The notes under the pieces are model-generated. The model made no database searches. It saw only the letters and a list, made by a program, of their open reading frames with translations, and was not told the origin of the DNA. The position numbers and the translations under genes are program-made. Positions 1-12,317 of a stretch of 64,000 bases of DNA are shown one piece after another. The stretch is from NCBI RefSeq assembly GCF_000165425.1, contig NW_001799010.1, positions 1,739 through 65,738 on the forward strand, written 5' to 3'. The stretch comes from Paramecium tetraurelia (lineage: Eukaryota; Ciliophora; Oligohymenophorea; Peniculida; Parameciidae). Positions within the stretch are counted from its first letter, which is position 1. Every line of letters begins with the position of its first letter.

Positions 1-262
1 TAATTTATTGTTAAATATAAAAATTAGGTAATGTTTTATATGATTTGAACTAATGTGAAGAAGCAATTAAATGTTACAATAAAGTAATATTTATTCATCC
101 TAAATTTGTTAATGCATGGAATAACAAGGGTAATTTATTGTTTAATATTAATATTTAGCTATTGCATTAAACAATTTGAACTAATATGAAGAAGCAATTA
201 AATGCTATTAGGAAGTAATTTCTTTAAATCCAAAAGTAATTATGCATTAGATAATAAAGGTA
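1..262. repeat. degenerate ~130-bp tandem duplication
   Basis: Bases 1-130 and 131-262 align along their length. Both start with TAATTTATTGTT, both carry TTTGAACTAAT followed by GAAGAAGCAATTAAATG, then a GTAAT block, and both end with AATGCAT or ATGCATT plus an AAGG run. Identity is partial and the second copy contains small indels. No gene was recognised in either copy. The next 570 bases show at most a faint third copy. It may be subtelomeric or intergenic satellite-like DNA, but no telomeric C4A2/C3A3 repeat is present at the window edge. Confidence 0.6.
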
Positions 263-837
263 AATATATTATTTATTTAGGTTTACTTCTATTTCTTAAT
301 TTTCCAAATATTTTTAATACAAAAATTATAGAAAGGCTATGGTATTGTTTTGTTATATTAAGAAGTATTTTTGCAATGGAGTGTTAAACAGTAGTTGTGT
401 AAACTAATTAATTCCTCCTAAAGAACTACTTTTACTTGCTCTCTTAATTAAATATTATTTAAATACTACAAATATTTTTAGTTTATATTTTTTTACGAAA
501 AAATGATTTATCTTAATCAAAAAAAAGGAAAAAAAATCTAACAAGACATCCAAACATTCAAATATCAATATTATTATTTATATATCGAATTATCAGAAAT
601 CACAAATTACTAATCATTTTCACAATATTTTCATTAGCATAAGTAAATCAAATTAACAGCTAACCAAAAACAAGAATTGGAATTGCTTGTTATGTATTGA
701 AAGTAATTTTGTGAACTTTAATTAGTAAGTAATTATTTGAATAAATTCAAATTAAATACTTTATTGCAATTATAAATTGAATCTACTTATTCCATTTAAG
801 TTTTTTTGAAAGCGCTTATGGAATCTGATTTCATATG
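263..837. other. AT-rich intergenic DNA
   Basis: I see no convincing gene on either strand. A short open frame at 202-387 has no protein-like composition. A-rich runs near 500-540 are simple low-complexity sequence. Confidence 0.5.
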
Positions 838-2535
838 TCATAATATTAATTTTAATTAAGATTACCTCAATTTTCTCCATAAAACCATTGCCTAAGTATT
901 CCCCTAATATTCATTAATAAGAGCCAGATAGTTAATGAAAGGCTGTCCATTTAGAGTTGATAGCCTATTTAAGGTCATTTGATGGATATTTTAGCCATCC
1001 CAACAATATAAATGTCTATCCTTGAAAAATATAGATTCACTTTTCTCCAGTATTATTGATATTTGCTTTATATAATCAGATGTACTTGCTAATTCCTTAG
1101 AAACCATGCAGTTGTTTTATACTTCTTGTAGCCTTATTTCAGATCGCTTTTTGAATTTGTTAACCTTTTTCCTTTATGTAAAACTAGAAGCTATATTTAT
1201 TTTAGTTAAATTTCTTAACCCAAACATTTATTAGCAACTAGCCAATATTTGTTTTGATATTTAAACTTCTCATTTGAACCAACTATAAAGCATAGACTTT
1301 ACAATTTCTATGGGATAGTTTTACATAATTAATATTTTGATTGATTATAGCAATATCTGGTTGGTGATCAATTGGTATAAGAAGTTTGGAACTTTAGTAT
1401 TAAAGTTATTGCAATTGGACTCCACAAATGGTAAGATATTTTTACAGAATCATGTCACCCTATTCTTTACACCATAGTTGATTTTTTGATGTTAGGCTTA
1501 CAGTGTGAAATTTTCAGCACATTAGTTGAGCAAATCTGCTTCCATCTGAATATTATTTATTGTTATGTTTCCATATTTAACTTACTCAAGTAATACAATA
1601 GAAATGACTCATTCTTTTACATGGAAATTAAGTCAATATGTTGGCTTCAACTATTGTGATCGTTTACTAATGCAATAAGGAAGTTAGATGCATAGAAGTA
1701 GTGCATAACAACTAAAGATCTTTCGACTCAAAGAAAAAATCATAAAAATATCTATCAATATTACTGTTATTAAAACCAAAGATTTCCCTCAGATGATGGT
1801 ACATACTCGGTATAACATACACTCTTTCACTAAAATCTCTACCTGTGATAATGGCTTAGAGTAAGTTATTGAATACAATACATACATCGTCATCCCAATT
1901 ATTATATAGTGATTAAGATTCCTAATTGTGTAAGAGATCATGTATAATAGGATTACATAATATTCTCTTTCTTAATACATTCAAATTTTAAGACCTGTGT
2001 AACTGAAATCATCTTAGTAACCCTTATCTTAGGGTTCCCAAGCGATGTTCAGTTTATTCTCCTGTTTTGGTTTAGGATTTTTTAAATTTTATTCATTTTG
2101 TAATTCGATATATCAAATATCAATTTTTCTATACTTTGACAAAAAATGTTGTAAAAATTCATAACTTTAATAGCTTTTAAATATGAAAAATTTGCTAAAT
2201 TAAGCTTTCCAAATGAGTTCAAGCTAAAACATTTTTACTTTTGATTTTTTATTCTCAATAGAAATTGCATAGCCTAAGAATTTCTAAACTTTCTTGCCTG
2301 CAAAAAATCCAAGTTATAAGTGCAACTGCTTTGATAAATTATTATGAACTAATTTGAGATTTCTATCTAACATCATATATAAATCTGCCATAAGAAATTT
2401 TATATCTAAGGCTATATGGCTAAAGCAGAATAGATATTACTTGATAAATTATATAATAGTTATCTGCAAATCAAGAGATCCTTTTGATCCCATTTTAATA
2501 TAATTTATTCCTAATTTCAACTTTACTAAATTCAT
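838..2535 (-). pseudogene. damaged or mis-modelled multi-exon gene, unknown function
   Basis: Minus-strand translation gives long protein-like stretches: an N-terminal part starting MNLVKLKLGINY at 2535, a hydrophilic part with ENKLNIAWEPQ near 2040, and a well-formed block with NNWDDDVCIVFNNLL then VYVIPSMYHHLREIFG near 1780-1900. The frame ends at TGA 838-840. A good 35-nt intron (GTAATC...TTAG) lies near 1920-1954. However an in-frame TGA near 2113 interrupts the first part, and I could not join the last third (838-1510) with standard introns because all three frames stay partly open. This looks like a recently inactivated gene, though a sequence error or an unusual intron could explain it. 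I do not recognise the family. Confidence 0.45.
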
Positions 2536-2904
2536 TTTTAGATTTATTGATATTATGTACTGTTTGATTAGTGGAATGTATAATTAGAGTTAGTTGAAAT
2601 GTTTATTAAAATTGAGTCGAGCTGATTGATATTTTTAATCTAGAATTCTAAATTTTGAAGAATACTTGGAGTTTAATATCAGTTATCAAGATTTCAATTC
2701 GACCATTTTAATATATTGATTAATGTTTTTCTATTCCTATCAATCCTCTCTCTCAATCTTAATCTTCTGTATTTTATCTAATCATTTAATTTATGGTTTC
2801 AAAGTTATAGTTGTCTTAATTTTAAATTAACCTATTTAAGACTTTATAGTAATTTAGTCACAACCTTAAATGTATATAAAATTAGATTTAGATATATAAT
2901 TTAG

Positions 2905-5711
2905 TCATTAAACCCATCTATCTGTTTTGGTTACTTCATCTATCACCATTTCATAATTGTTGTTCCATCTTTAAGAATTAAACTCTTATTCAACTTTATT
3001 CTAATAAAATAGTTATTGAATTTACTTTATTTGTATCACTTATATTATTTGTTAAAGGTTACAGAAATTAGGCTTGTGAATAAGTCGTTTTTACTTTCGA
3101 ACTATTTAATTCAACTGGTCGTGAGGAATAATTGCTATATTCTGAAGTTCTTGGTTAATTTTTGTTCATCTCATAGGCTCTCATTTATTGTTATGGATAA
3201 ATAGATTATGATTCTATATTTATTTATTAAACTGATGATTATTTTATTACTTTCTAACTATTACTTTCAGATTTGTCAATTTGATAAATATACTCCTTTT
3301 AAATTTATTGTTTTTACTCAATTTAAGATTTATAGGTTTCAATTAATAATTATTGTTCTTCATATCTTTTTTAAAGCCATTAATTGTCTGATGCTTAGAC
3401 CAATAATTTATCTATTTCACTTCTTAATTCAATGACCTATCAAGATGAAAAAATAACTTACAGTTTTTTATAATCTCTTTATCTCCATTTTATAGACTTC
3501 ACTTTATTGATTCTCTTTATATTCATTTAAAGTTATTTAAATTGTCTCATAACTTTATTGCAATGCTACATATCGTTATTCAATTTATTCGTATCTAATT
3601 TTCCATTAGTTAACTTCTTAATCGATAAGGAGTTTTTATTTTTATTCTAATTTATCATATTTTTCTTTCCAGACTTATATCTACTCTTTCAATGAGTTGG
3701 TATTTTCCATATTAATAGATACTGTGGATATTCGTTACTAATACGTTACAATGTCTGATCTATATTAATCTGATTCCAACTATAATTATTTAATTCTATC
3801 TTCTTTTGATATTAGTAATTATTCAAGTTCTTTAATTCTATATTATAGTGTATCGTATTATTATTGAGTGTTTTTGAATTCATCTATTTTTCTTTTTAAT
3901 TATTAATTTAATGATAGTTCTTGTTCATACAAAGCCTTAACATCATTCAACTATCTTTTCACACTTTAATCTTATTCAGTATTCTATTCATACAAGTATA
4001 TTTTCCGAGTGTATTATTCTATATCTGTATTTTGTTTTCTGAGTTAGTCTTTAAGAGATTGGATTTATAATAGATAATTCTCACTATCTGATTTTCTGTT
4101 TTCGAATTAATAGATTTTCGTTTTATACGTTTCAATTTAAATTTATTATTTTTCTATTTATTCTTAGAACAAGGTGCATTTGGCTGTCATGGTTTCTAAT
4201 TACTAAGATTTAATTTTCAAAATTCTTTCAACCTCAGGATCAACTTCTTTTTGAACAAATTTAGCCTTTTCTTCAATGATGTAGTATTGGGTTTACAATT
4301 AGTTATATCTCAGTTATAATTAATTGTATTGATCAATTTTTAATTATAATTATCTTTCAGTTTCAGGATCTGGTTGATAGATTGTGCGAGTTTCATACAT
4401 ACTTTATTATTTGAGTTTATCTTGGTAGACTTGCAATTAATCTTACAATAATTAGTATCTAGTGTTCAATTCATCATATTGTCTGATTTTTTTTTAAAGT
4501 AATTATTCTATTTCAGGGTCATTTTGATAGATGACTTTATTTTCATACTGCATTTCCTTTTGCATGATCCTACTAGTTTCTTAAAGTGAATAAAATTAGG
4601 ATTGTAATAGTGTATATCTGGATTGCAATTCTTACAATTGCTTTTCAATATCTGGATCTGTTTGATAAATTACCTTTGTTTCATATTAGATCTCCTTTTG
4701 AACATTCTAAGTCTTTTCTTATAATGTGAAATATTAAGATTATAAAATGCTGTATTTGGACTACAATTCTTTGAAAAGTCTTTCAGTTTCAGGATCTGGT
4801 CTATAAATGGGGGTGACTTCACTCTTTTTATTGGATAATTCATTCTGTAGTCTCTCAATTTTTGAATTGAGTCTATCATTATCTTGCTTAAGTATTTCAT
4901 TATCTTGCTGAAGATCAAATAACTCCTTTTGTAATTAATCGACATCCACATCATTATTACCTCCTCTCAACTCAAAATTATCATTATTTGGTTGTTGATT
5001 ATTCTACAATTACTTAATTTTTGCTTATTGCTATTAATTTTCATATTCTTTTTGATTGAGTTTTCTTTTTAGATCTTCAATTTCTTTTTTATCTTGAGTA
5101 TCAGGTGTTTTTGGTTTAATTAGTTCCTAGATAGAGGATCATAAATACTTTCTGTATTGCCTAATATTATTGTTTCCACATATCAATTTCTTTGCCCTTA
5201 TCGACCAAGAACTAACTCATTCTATTCATTTCCACCAATAATGATTCTATCCTATTATCTTATTCTTTTAACTATTTTAAATTATTTAACAGTATACTTT
5301 TTTAAGATGGTTAATGCAATCTGGACATTGTTAGAGTGCATTTCTCGGTTAAGGTGATTGGGATTGTTTGATTGATGGAAATCTTTGATTTGGTAGTTCA
5401 TGATTTCTAACTTTAACAATAAATTTATGAGTCATGTTTGCTCCTTGAGGCAATTATGGTAATCCATGCAGTTCTTCTCCATTTTCTAACCTCTATTAAA
5501 TTTCCCTAATTTCTTGAGGTGTTAATTGCTCAAGATGATTATTGAAGGCTTGTCGTTAACTTGGTGGCTATTGCTGAACTAAATCATTCATAAATCTCAT
5601 TTAGGAGTTTGACAACTATGCTGATGCAGCTGTCTGTCTATAGGATGACGGTTGTGATTATGGTATATATCTTGATGAGTTGGAACGAGGTATTGAGGAT
5701 GAACGATCCAT
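2905..5711 (-). CDS. long coiled-coil protein with repeated DPE-type linkers (902 aa)
   Basis: The ATG at 5711 opens MDRSSSIPRSNSSRY. Four introns (5272-5297, 5127-5148, and two 25-nt introns near 3430 and 2990) leave exactly 902 codons before TGA 2905-2907. The first ~130 residues are Ser/Gln/Pro-rich and include CPDCINHLKK. The rest is a continuous Gln/Glu-rich coiled coil. At least five times the heptads are broken by the motif IYxxDPExE or a close variant (for example IYQTDPDIEKQL, IYQNDPEIEQLL), spaced about 40-55 residues apart between ~270 and ~480. Such periodic linkers suggest a filament or cortical scaffold protein, superficially like plakin rods, but this is inference. About 19 bp separate its start from the divergent gene at 5730. 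The exact cellular role is unknown. Confidence 0.8.
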
Positions 5712-5729
5712 TTTTTAATTAATATTAAA

Positions 5730-7447
5730 ATGTCAAGGTAAGTTTATGTAAGTCCAGAAAGAATGACTATTCAAAAATTGGAAGAATACCCCTCTGCCTT
5801 GTAGGACTTGAATTTTAATCATTGTACGATAGTGATTTCATTTATGATTAGCGAGATTCTAGGAGATTGAGGCAGAGTTCAAAGCTTTGGATGTCGATTA
5901 AAGTGGTTGGTTATCTTTGGCAGAATTGGAATTGCATTTGAAAAGGAAAGGATGTGATTAATAATTAGTGCAGGAGATCTTCAATGATTTGAATACTAAT
6001 TAGGATCAAAAGATATCCAAAGACGAGTTCACTCACGGTTATCTGAATAAAGAGTAAAATCTTAAAGATTAAGTTAAATCATTAGAAATCAAAATCAAGC
6101 AAATTAGAACAAGCGAAGACGAGTTTAAGCAACAAATTAATGTAGCAAACCATTAATAATTAATAATTACTCTCTAATCGGGCTGTCTAAACTAATTGTA
6201 TAGATAGTAGGATGACATAATAAAAGCATCCAAATAAATTGAAGTTCTCTTTCAATGCAATGAAGCCTCTGATGGACATGACAGATTTAGCAAGCTAAGC
6301 TTGAATTGCGAATATCCAGTTTGGGGTGATAAAATTACTTATATTCTTAATGAAGTACATCAAATAGAAATTTCAGTTGAATTAATCGAAATATATTAAC
6401 TTTAAAAATAGTCCCTGGGCAAAATAAGAGTCCAAAAAAACTTGCAATAAGACTTCTAAAACCAAGAGTAGCTAATATTCGAAGGCATCGGTGAAATCCT
6501 GGTTCTTTTTGAATACATAAATAATTGGGTAAATTATCATTTTTTATATCCTTTAGAATGAATACATTCAAGCGTAAATGCAATTTTGTGAAGAGAATGT
6601 CAACAATCTCCTTGAGTAAATCAGATAGATTAAGCGAAAATTGTACTTTATGAAACAATTATACAACTTTGATAATGGCAACTTAAAGCAGAAGGAAACT
6701 CTATCGCTCTCTCTATTACCAGCGTACAAGCAGGACATCTAGATAAATAAATCGTTTCAACAATAAGAAAATAAGGCTTAATATGATACTCAGCCAATTT
6801 TCAATTAATAATAACTGCCATAACAAGAATAAATACAGATTCAATAAATTCCAGAATATCAATAAGACTATCAATTATAAAATAATTTGCCTGATGCTTT
6901 TAACATCTTCAAGCATTCCGAAAGTGATCCCGATGCATTCATTGTTAGTCTTGAATAGATGAAGAGTCAACCAAATTTCAAATTAATGGGGATTTTAGTT
7001 CTACTCATAACTATCAACATTGCATTTTCCAGATGTGATTTTCTGGGCTTGATGCTAGTTCTGTTAAGTATCCCTTATCAAAATAGGAAATGGAATAATT
7101 AGTAACTTTAATTCTATACTTATGGAATGATCTTCTCTTTGATATTAGAGTTTTACTGGTATTTTTATCTTATAACAAAAGGATAATAAAGTTTTCAAAT
7201 TGCTTTTCTAATCTCTATTAATGCAACAATTAATATGGATTTGCATTATCAATCTACTTTTTATGTCTACTCACGTTCCTTGGGAAAATTTATGTATTAT
7301 ATAAAGTCCGTGGATATCATTGATATATTGAGTTATAAACTTTAGATTAAGTATCATTTTACACAATTTAATATAATTATAAATATTAATATCAATGTAT
7401 AAGGAATTGAGATATACACAAAATCATCTAAATAATCCACTTCCTGA
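5730..7447 (+). CDS. EF-hand / C2-like protein with C-terminal membrane segments (553 aa)
   Basis: Two 28-nt introns (one at about 5833-5860, GTACG...ATTAG, the other near 6519-6546) give 553 codons. Residues ~50-115 contain two EF-hand-like loops, DVDQSGWLSLAEL and DLNTNQDQKISKDEF, both with acidic residues at calcium positions. A coiled coil follows, then a beta-rich stretch (ISVELIEIYQL, SLGKIRVQ) resembling a C2 domain. The C-terminal ~160 residues hold three to four hydrophobic segments, for example LMGILVLLITINIAF. Together this suggests a calcium-responsive membrane protein. Its stop overlaps the start of the LanC-like gene by 53 bp, which is unusual; a missed 3' intron could remove the overlap. 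No specific family name is justified. Confidence 0.7.
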
Positions 7448-8729
7448 AGAGAATATGGTCGAGTCTGTTTTCGAATCACTTGTAAATGAATTAAAATACT
7501 TTCGTTAAAATGTTCCCGTTGGTTGTTTAACAGATAAATGCTCAAATAAGTAAAAGGAGAGACAGGATTTGAGTATGTTCTCCGGAGCTGGCGGATATCT
7601 GTATTTGTATTTGAGAATGTATGAATTTGTTAAAACTCTTCCAGATGATCTCTAATCCTTTTGTACTTCTGGATTAAGTGATTAAGAATTGCCTGAATTT
7701 TATAACCCAGATACTTATTTAGATTTAGCCCAAAAATAATTTGAAGCTATGCAAGTAGCCTTAAAACCGGATAGGAATATTACATTTCTGATGAGCAACA
7801 TAGCTACTTCACTATTGGGTGCAGACCTATATTTCATTAAAAAAGACTAATAGAACTTTTCGAAACATATTTCCTAGGTTTTGAGCATCTTTGCCAATAT
7901 CATGGCAAGTCCAAATTAATTTTAACAAGAGTTGTTATATGGAATCCCAGGATATTTATATATCTTCTTGTGGATAAATCAAAGATACTCCAAAGAACAA
8001 GGACCATATCAATTAGATTTAACTTCTCACATCTTTAATTTATGCAAGATGATCATTCTTAATTGTGGCGAAGGAATTATGAAATGTAAATTTTATGATT
8101 AGACTTATTTTGGTGGTGCTCATGGAATTTTAGGAATTATTCAAGTATTATTGTTGAGTTATGAATAAGCCAAAGAATACTTTCATTTAAAAGACGAGAA
8201 GTTTACCCTAAAAATGCTTGAATCTATTTAATTGACTCTGGATTATCTAACAAAGATCTATAATAAATAGGGTAATATTCCACCTTCAGCTGAGGATTTA
8301 TAAAGCACAGAATTGTTCCAATTTTGTCATGGAATCCCAGGCGCAATAGGTCCTTATTTGAAAGCATATCAGATATTTAATAAACAAGAATACTTGAATA
8401 CTGCAATTCACATGTCAGAAACCTTGTACATATACGGTATGATAAAGAAAGGATATGGGATATGTCATGGCATACCAGGGAATAGCTATGGATTTATGCA
8501 ATTATATTAGGTAACCAAAAACGAGAAACTGAAAAAATATGCGTTCTAATTCCTATAGTACAAATAAAATCCTTTTGTTTTCAATGAGGTGAAGAACTTT
8601 AAATTCCATGATAGGTACAATGTTGGGATGTCTGATAACCCTTTCAGTTTGATGTTGGGGTCAGTTGGTGAAATGTGTGCAATGATGGATTTTATAAATT
8701 ACAAAAGAATGCCAGGGTATGAGGTTTGA
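7395..8729 (+). CDS. LanC-like protein (eukaryotic LANCL family), intronless, 444 aa
   Basis: A single open frame of 445 codons. It carries the double-barrel LanC signatures: YFGGAHGILGIIQ near residue 240, FCHGIPGAIGPY near 310 and GICHGIPGNSYGF near 356. The family's zinc ligands are present as Cys311, Cys357 and His358, so the protein looks catalytically intact. Bacterial LanC enzymes cyclise lanthipeptides. Eukaryotic LANCL proteins bind glutathione and act as glutathione S-transferases that remove dehydroamino acids from damaged proteins; the latter role is expected here because no lanthipeptide precursor is nearby. Length matches LANCL1 (about 400 aa). The ATG at 7395 is preferred because upstream residues (LRYTQNHLNNPL) fit the family N-terminus. 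ATG 7455 is an alternative that would avoid overlap with the upstream gene. Confidence 0.9.
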
Positions 8730-8862
8730 TTGATATATATTTACATATTGATTGAATATTATTATTGAGATTCTCATAGAAGTAGCAGTTTATTTTAAAT
8801 CTAATCTTGTATGATTTAATTAATTATAAGTTTATGATATATTGATATTATATGAATAATCA

Positions 8863-10101
8863 TCAAATATTATCTCCTGCTGCTTGTCTAAGAGCGAGTT
8901 ATTCTCTAAGAGTTCTAAGAGATTTGTTAACCAAACCAATAGTATCTGAAACAACTTATCTATCAGCATCTCTAAATGAAAATAAGAATACAATATTTAC
9001 CTAGCTGATCTTGCATCGGCATAGTCTTTAGCTGCTTCTTCGCATTGAGTCCATCTATCAGTTCTTCTTTCATTAAGTAATTCTAATCTTTAGTTAGTAT
9101 TTTCTAATGAAGCTTCGACTTGTCTGATAATATCTGAAACACTAGCAAAGTCAGATTCGGCATTAGCTAATTCGCTGCCTGCAACAGTCAAGGCAATAAC
9201 CAAGAACTTTCTTGTTTTATTGTATGCTTCAACTCTTTTGTCTTCTGCAAATCTTTGTAAACTTAAAGAATCGCTAACTTCATTGATTAATCTGTCAAAT
9301 AGATCTACAACTCTAAAGGATGTAAGATAATGTGAATACTTTTAAATAGTGCTATCATCAAATTTGGCTTTGCTTGTAATTTGACTCAAAAGTTTCAGGA
9401 CGGGAACATATCTAAGCATGTGTTTAGTGTGTGCCAATTTCTTTTAGGATTCCTTAATGTGCTTTTATAATAAGGAAATATGCTCTTTTGGCATTTCTTT
9501 AGCTTATTGAGTTTGTTTCTTTTGAACTAATGAGGAAGTGGCTTCAACATTGGCCTTGATGATGTTTCTGGCTTCAGTCAATACGGCAATGGCAGTGTTG
9601 TGATCAGCAGCAATCTCCTCAAAATCAGCGTGTTAAGCAGCTCTTTCAGCATCTAAGTCGTCAATTTCCTTTTGATATCCTAATCGATTAATATACTGAT
9701 ATTATACCCTTAACTTCTGCCTTTTTAGCTGTAACCAATCCAGAAATAATTGCTCTTCTTGGATACAAATCTCCTTCCAATCTAGCTTCAAGAGAGATTC
9801 TCTCAGAATCTGTATTAGCTATATCTTTGTCATATGCAGCTATATCAACATTGCATGAGTCCTAAAATTCTCTATTTTCTGCATCATCTTCTCTTTGCTC
9901 TTGCTAATATCTGTCTTCCAAATCAGACAAAGTATTTAGTAATCTATCCAAAGGATCTCCGGTCTCCAACTATAACCAAATGGTATCAAACAATGTTCTT
10001 CCAAATGGAGTTGCATCTATTCTGTGAATCAATTAAATATATTCAGTTTCTGATGTTGCAAATGCTGTGCATGCAAGAACTAATAAGAACACACTTTTCA
10101 T
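8863..10101 (-). CDS. trichocyst matrix protein (TMP family, 393 aa)
   Basis: The protein starts with a signal peptide, MKSVFLLVLACTAFATS, followed by ETEYIQLIHRIDATPFGR and a long Ala/Glu/Asp-rich helical protein. Two introns, 9680-9707 (28 nt) and 8972-9000 (29 nt), leave 394 codons including the stop. Trichocyst matrix proteins are made as secretory precursors, cleaved, and crystallise into the spindle-shaped, calcium-expandable trichocyst core. The length, the acidic helical composition and the GDPLDRLLNTLSDLE region after the signal peptide match that family. A second TMP gene lies at 12318-13519 on the other strand. Families of TMP genes are large in Paramecium, so I do not assign T1/T2/T4. 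Confidence 0.88.
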
Positions 10102-10214
10102 TAAATTAATTATCGAGTTTTTTAAGCCAATTCACATCAAGTCTCTAGTAGCCGTTTTAATATTATTGCAATCACTCACTTACAAACGGATTATATATAA
10201 TTTAAATAATATAT

Positions 10215-10532
10215 TCAATTATCATAACCATATTTAGGTTTATTTTCCACTTTCTCCTCAAAACTTGGATTGAGATAAAAATCTTCTTGTTTCTTAAATA
10301 AAATTATGTATACTTATAATAACGAGATAAATTAGATAATGAATAAAAAGAGTTCTAATTTCTAGTTATAATAAATGGAGTAAATACCTTATAGACTTTT
10401 GGAATCCAATTGAAGATAATATCCTAAATCAAGGGTATCGTGTAAATCCTATTCAAAAATATTAAAGATTTCCAACTTTTAAAGGTTCATACTAAAGGAA
10501 CATTATGATTAATCTAAAAGATCAATTGCCAT
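10215..10532 (-). CDS. small single-pass membrane protein, unknown (105 aa)
   Basis: An uninterrupted 106-codon frame starts MAIDLLDQSQCSFSMN. It has an N-terminal hydrophilic half, one hydrophobic helix around residues 57-78 (LELFLFIIQFISLLQVYIIL) and a charged tail with EDFYLNPSFEEK. A putative 26-nt intron-like stretch inside (GTATTT...CTAG) can be spliced, but that leads to an early stop, so the unspliced frame is preferred. Only 113 bp separate it from the trichocyst gene start. I do not recognise a family. Confidence 0.55.
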
Positions 10533-11170
10533 CAAATTTAAGTTTTTCAATTATTGATTATTACGAATAAATCTTAACAATATCTTTGATAGTTTAATTT
10601 TAATTGATAGGATTACGAAAAGTTTATTATAAGAATATTAGTTTATTTGTTATATTAAATTGTTGTCAATTACTTCTAAGGAGTACCAAAAATAAAAAAA
10701 TAATAATATTACATTCGAAATGATGAAATTTTTCTTTATGTGGTATTGCATATATATTTTCACATGATAGGTCGCATTGAAAATAGAGTTGTTTTGTGTT
10801 AATATAGATTTAGGTTTTCAAATTGAACTTTTCAGAATTAAAATAAAGATTAGGTCATTAATATTTAGAATATCAAAATTTTTATTTTGAAGATATCGTT
10901 TTAAAATTAAAGTGATCCTAAAGTTGTTTTATGGATTATGAGTGATTGTTTAACATTCAAATACAATCAATAAAAAAGCAATCTTTAAACAAAATATAAA
11001 ATATATCTTTTGATCATTAAGCAAATGAGAGCTAATAGATTATAAGAAAATGAAGTTCCTATTATATATAGAAATATTTGATTTATGTTGTTTAATAATC
11101 TAAAATACAATTCATACTCAAATATCGAAAATTAATTCTACAAAAATTAAAAAGAAAACCATAGACATAA
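10533..11170. other. AT-rich intergenic DNA
   Basis: About 640 bases with no protein-like frame on either strand and no structured RNA that I can recognise. Homopolymer A runs near 10690-10710 are low complexity. Confidence 0.5.
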
Positions 11171-11839
11171 TCATAAAGAATTTTGCTAAATATTTCCTTC
11201 CTACCAAACCAAGATTATTTTCCAAAGTTTAATTATTTATCTCAAATAGAATTCTACCTAATATGAATATTTCAAAAAGTTACCAGGCCCAATCAGCTTA
11301 ATTTTAGTGGTGTCTTTTAAATTCACTTCATATCGAACAAAGTCCTGTATACCCAAAATTGAATTGTTTGGCACAATAATGGATTCTCCATCTCCAAGAT
11401 CTTTATCAATGACTGTGCCATTAGTTTTTATAAAGATTAATTGCTATTTCGTCAGATCTTTTGTAAAGACAATCTTTTAATAAGTGGATTAGAAATGAAA
11501 GAATTGCCCAACTTCGGTAAAGTCATTAGCTGCTATAATTGATGATTCTTTGATTAGATAATTATTAAAGATAGCAGCATCTAAAATCATCACCTTCCCA
11601 TTAGCAGCACTTATCCCCACATAAGCTATATTATCCTTGCTAGTATTTAGAACTGTCACTTGATTTTCTGTAATGAAATATGATTTTTTAGTTTATATTG
11701 ATATATTGTCTGAATAGTATTGCACGTAGCTGTTTTAAGTGTTAATCTATTCCCCAGGGAGTAGAACGACTTGCACAACATTATCTCCAATGATTGAGAA
11801 TTTAATTCCTTGTGTCAATAAGTTCTATGGATATTCCAT
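11171..11839 (-). CDS. AIM24 / TRAP-like beta-domain protein (222 aa)
   Basis: The ATG at 11839 opens MEYPQNLLTQGIKFSIIG, and 223 codons run to TGA 11171-11173 without an intron. The protein is beta-rich, with LLPGEQINTQNS, then VGISAANGKVMILDA, TNGTVIDKDLGDGESIIV and LKDTTKIKLIGPG. The pattern of a Pro-Gly-Glu turn, an internal glycine-rich strand and a late DGESIIVPNNSI segment resembles the AIM24/DUF124 fold, whose yeast member is mitochondrial. The match is by pattern only. The C-terminal ~35 residues (after GNFLKYSYQ) are less typical and could reflect a wrong end. Confidence 0.5.
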
Positions 11840-12006
11840 TTATATTAAAATATTATTACAATTTAAGAAGTCGAAGAGTCAAATATTAATCATATTTTCG
11901 GTATTACGACACACGATTAATAATAATTAAAATGATTAGTATATGTCTAATGAATTGCAAATTGTTATGTAGGAGTACAATAATTGTATACTAAAATCTT
12001 GAATAT

Positions 12007-12165
12007 TCATTCTTTAAACTATTCGATAGTATTTCTGAGAGAATTGATGGCTTTGGTGAGGATTTCATTTTAGTTTTAGATTTCAACCAAAATGTCTGCT
12101 TGAGGTTTATTTACAGATGATGTTCTTTGACGACTGAGAGGTCTCTTTTTTTCTGAGGAACGCAT
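12007..12165 (-). CDS. very small basic/coiled-coil protein (52 aa)
   Basis: The frame MRSSEKKRPLSRQRTSSVNK continues with QADILVEIQNQNEILTKAIN and ends NTIEQFKE at TGA 12007-12009. The first 22 residues are basic and Ser-rich; the rest is a short amphipathic helix. Composition and the compact position between two clear genes support it, but it is short and may be only the first exon of a longer gene. Confidence 0.45.
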
Positions 12166-12317
12166 TTTATGTTGTTAAACCTTATATAAATGAGATCGCA
12201 GGTGATACCATTAATTTGTAGGGTTAGGATTCATCTTCTATTAGTCGTTACTGTTTATATTTTAACATAATATTATAATTCGTTTTTGGAGTACTCATAG
12301 TAATTAAATATAAAATA

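Noticed and set aside
1..262. Telomere or chromosome end
   Set aside because: No C4A2/C3A3 repeat is present; only a degenerate 130-bp duplication is visible.
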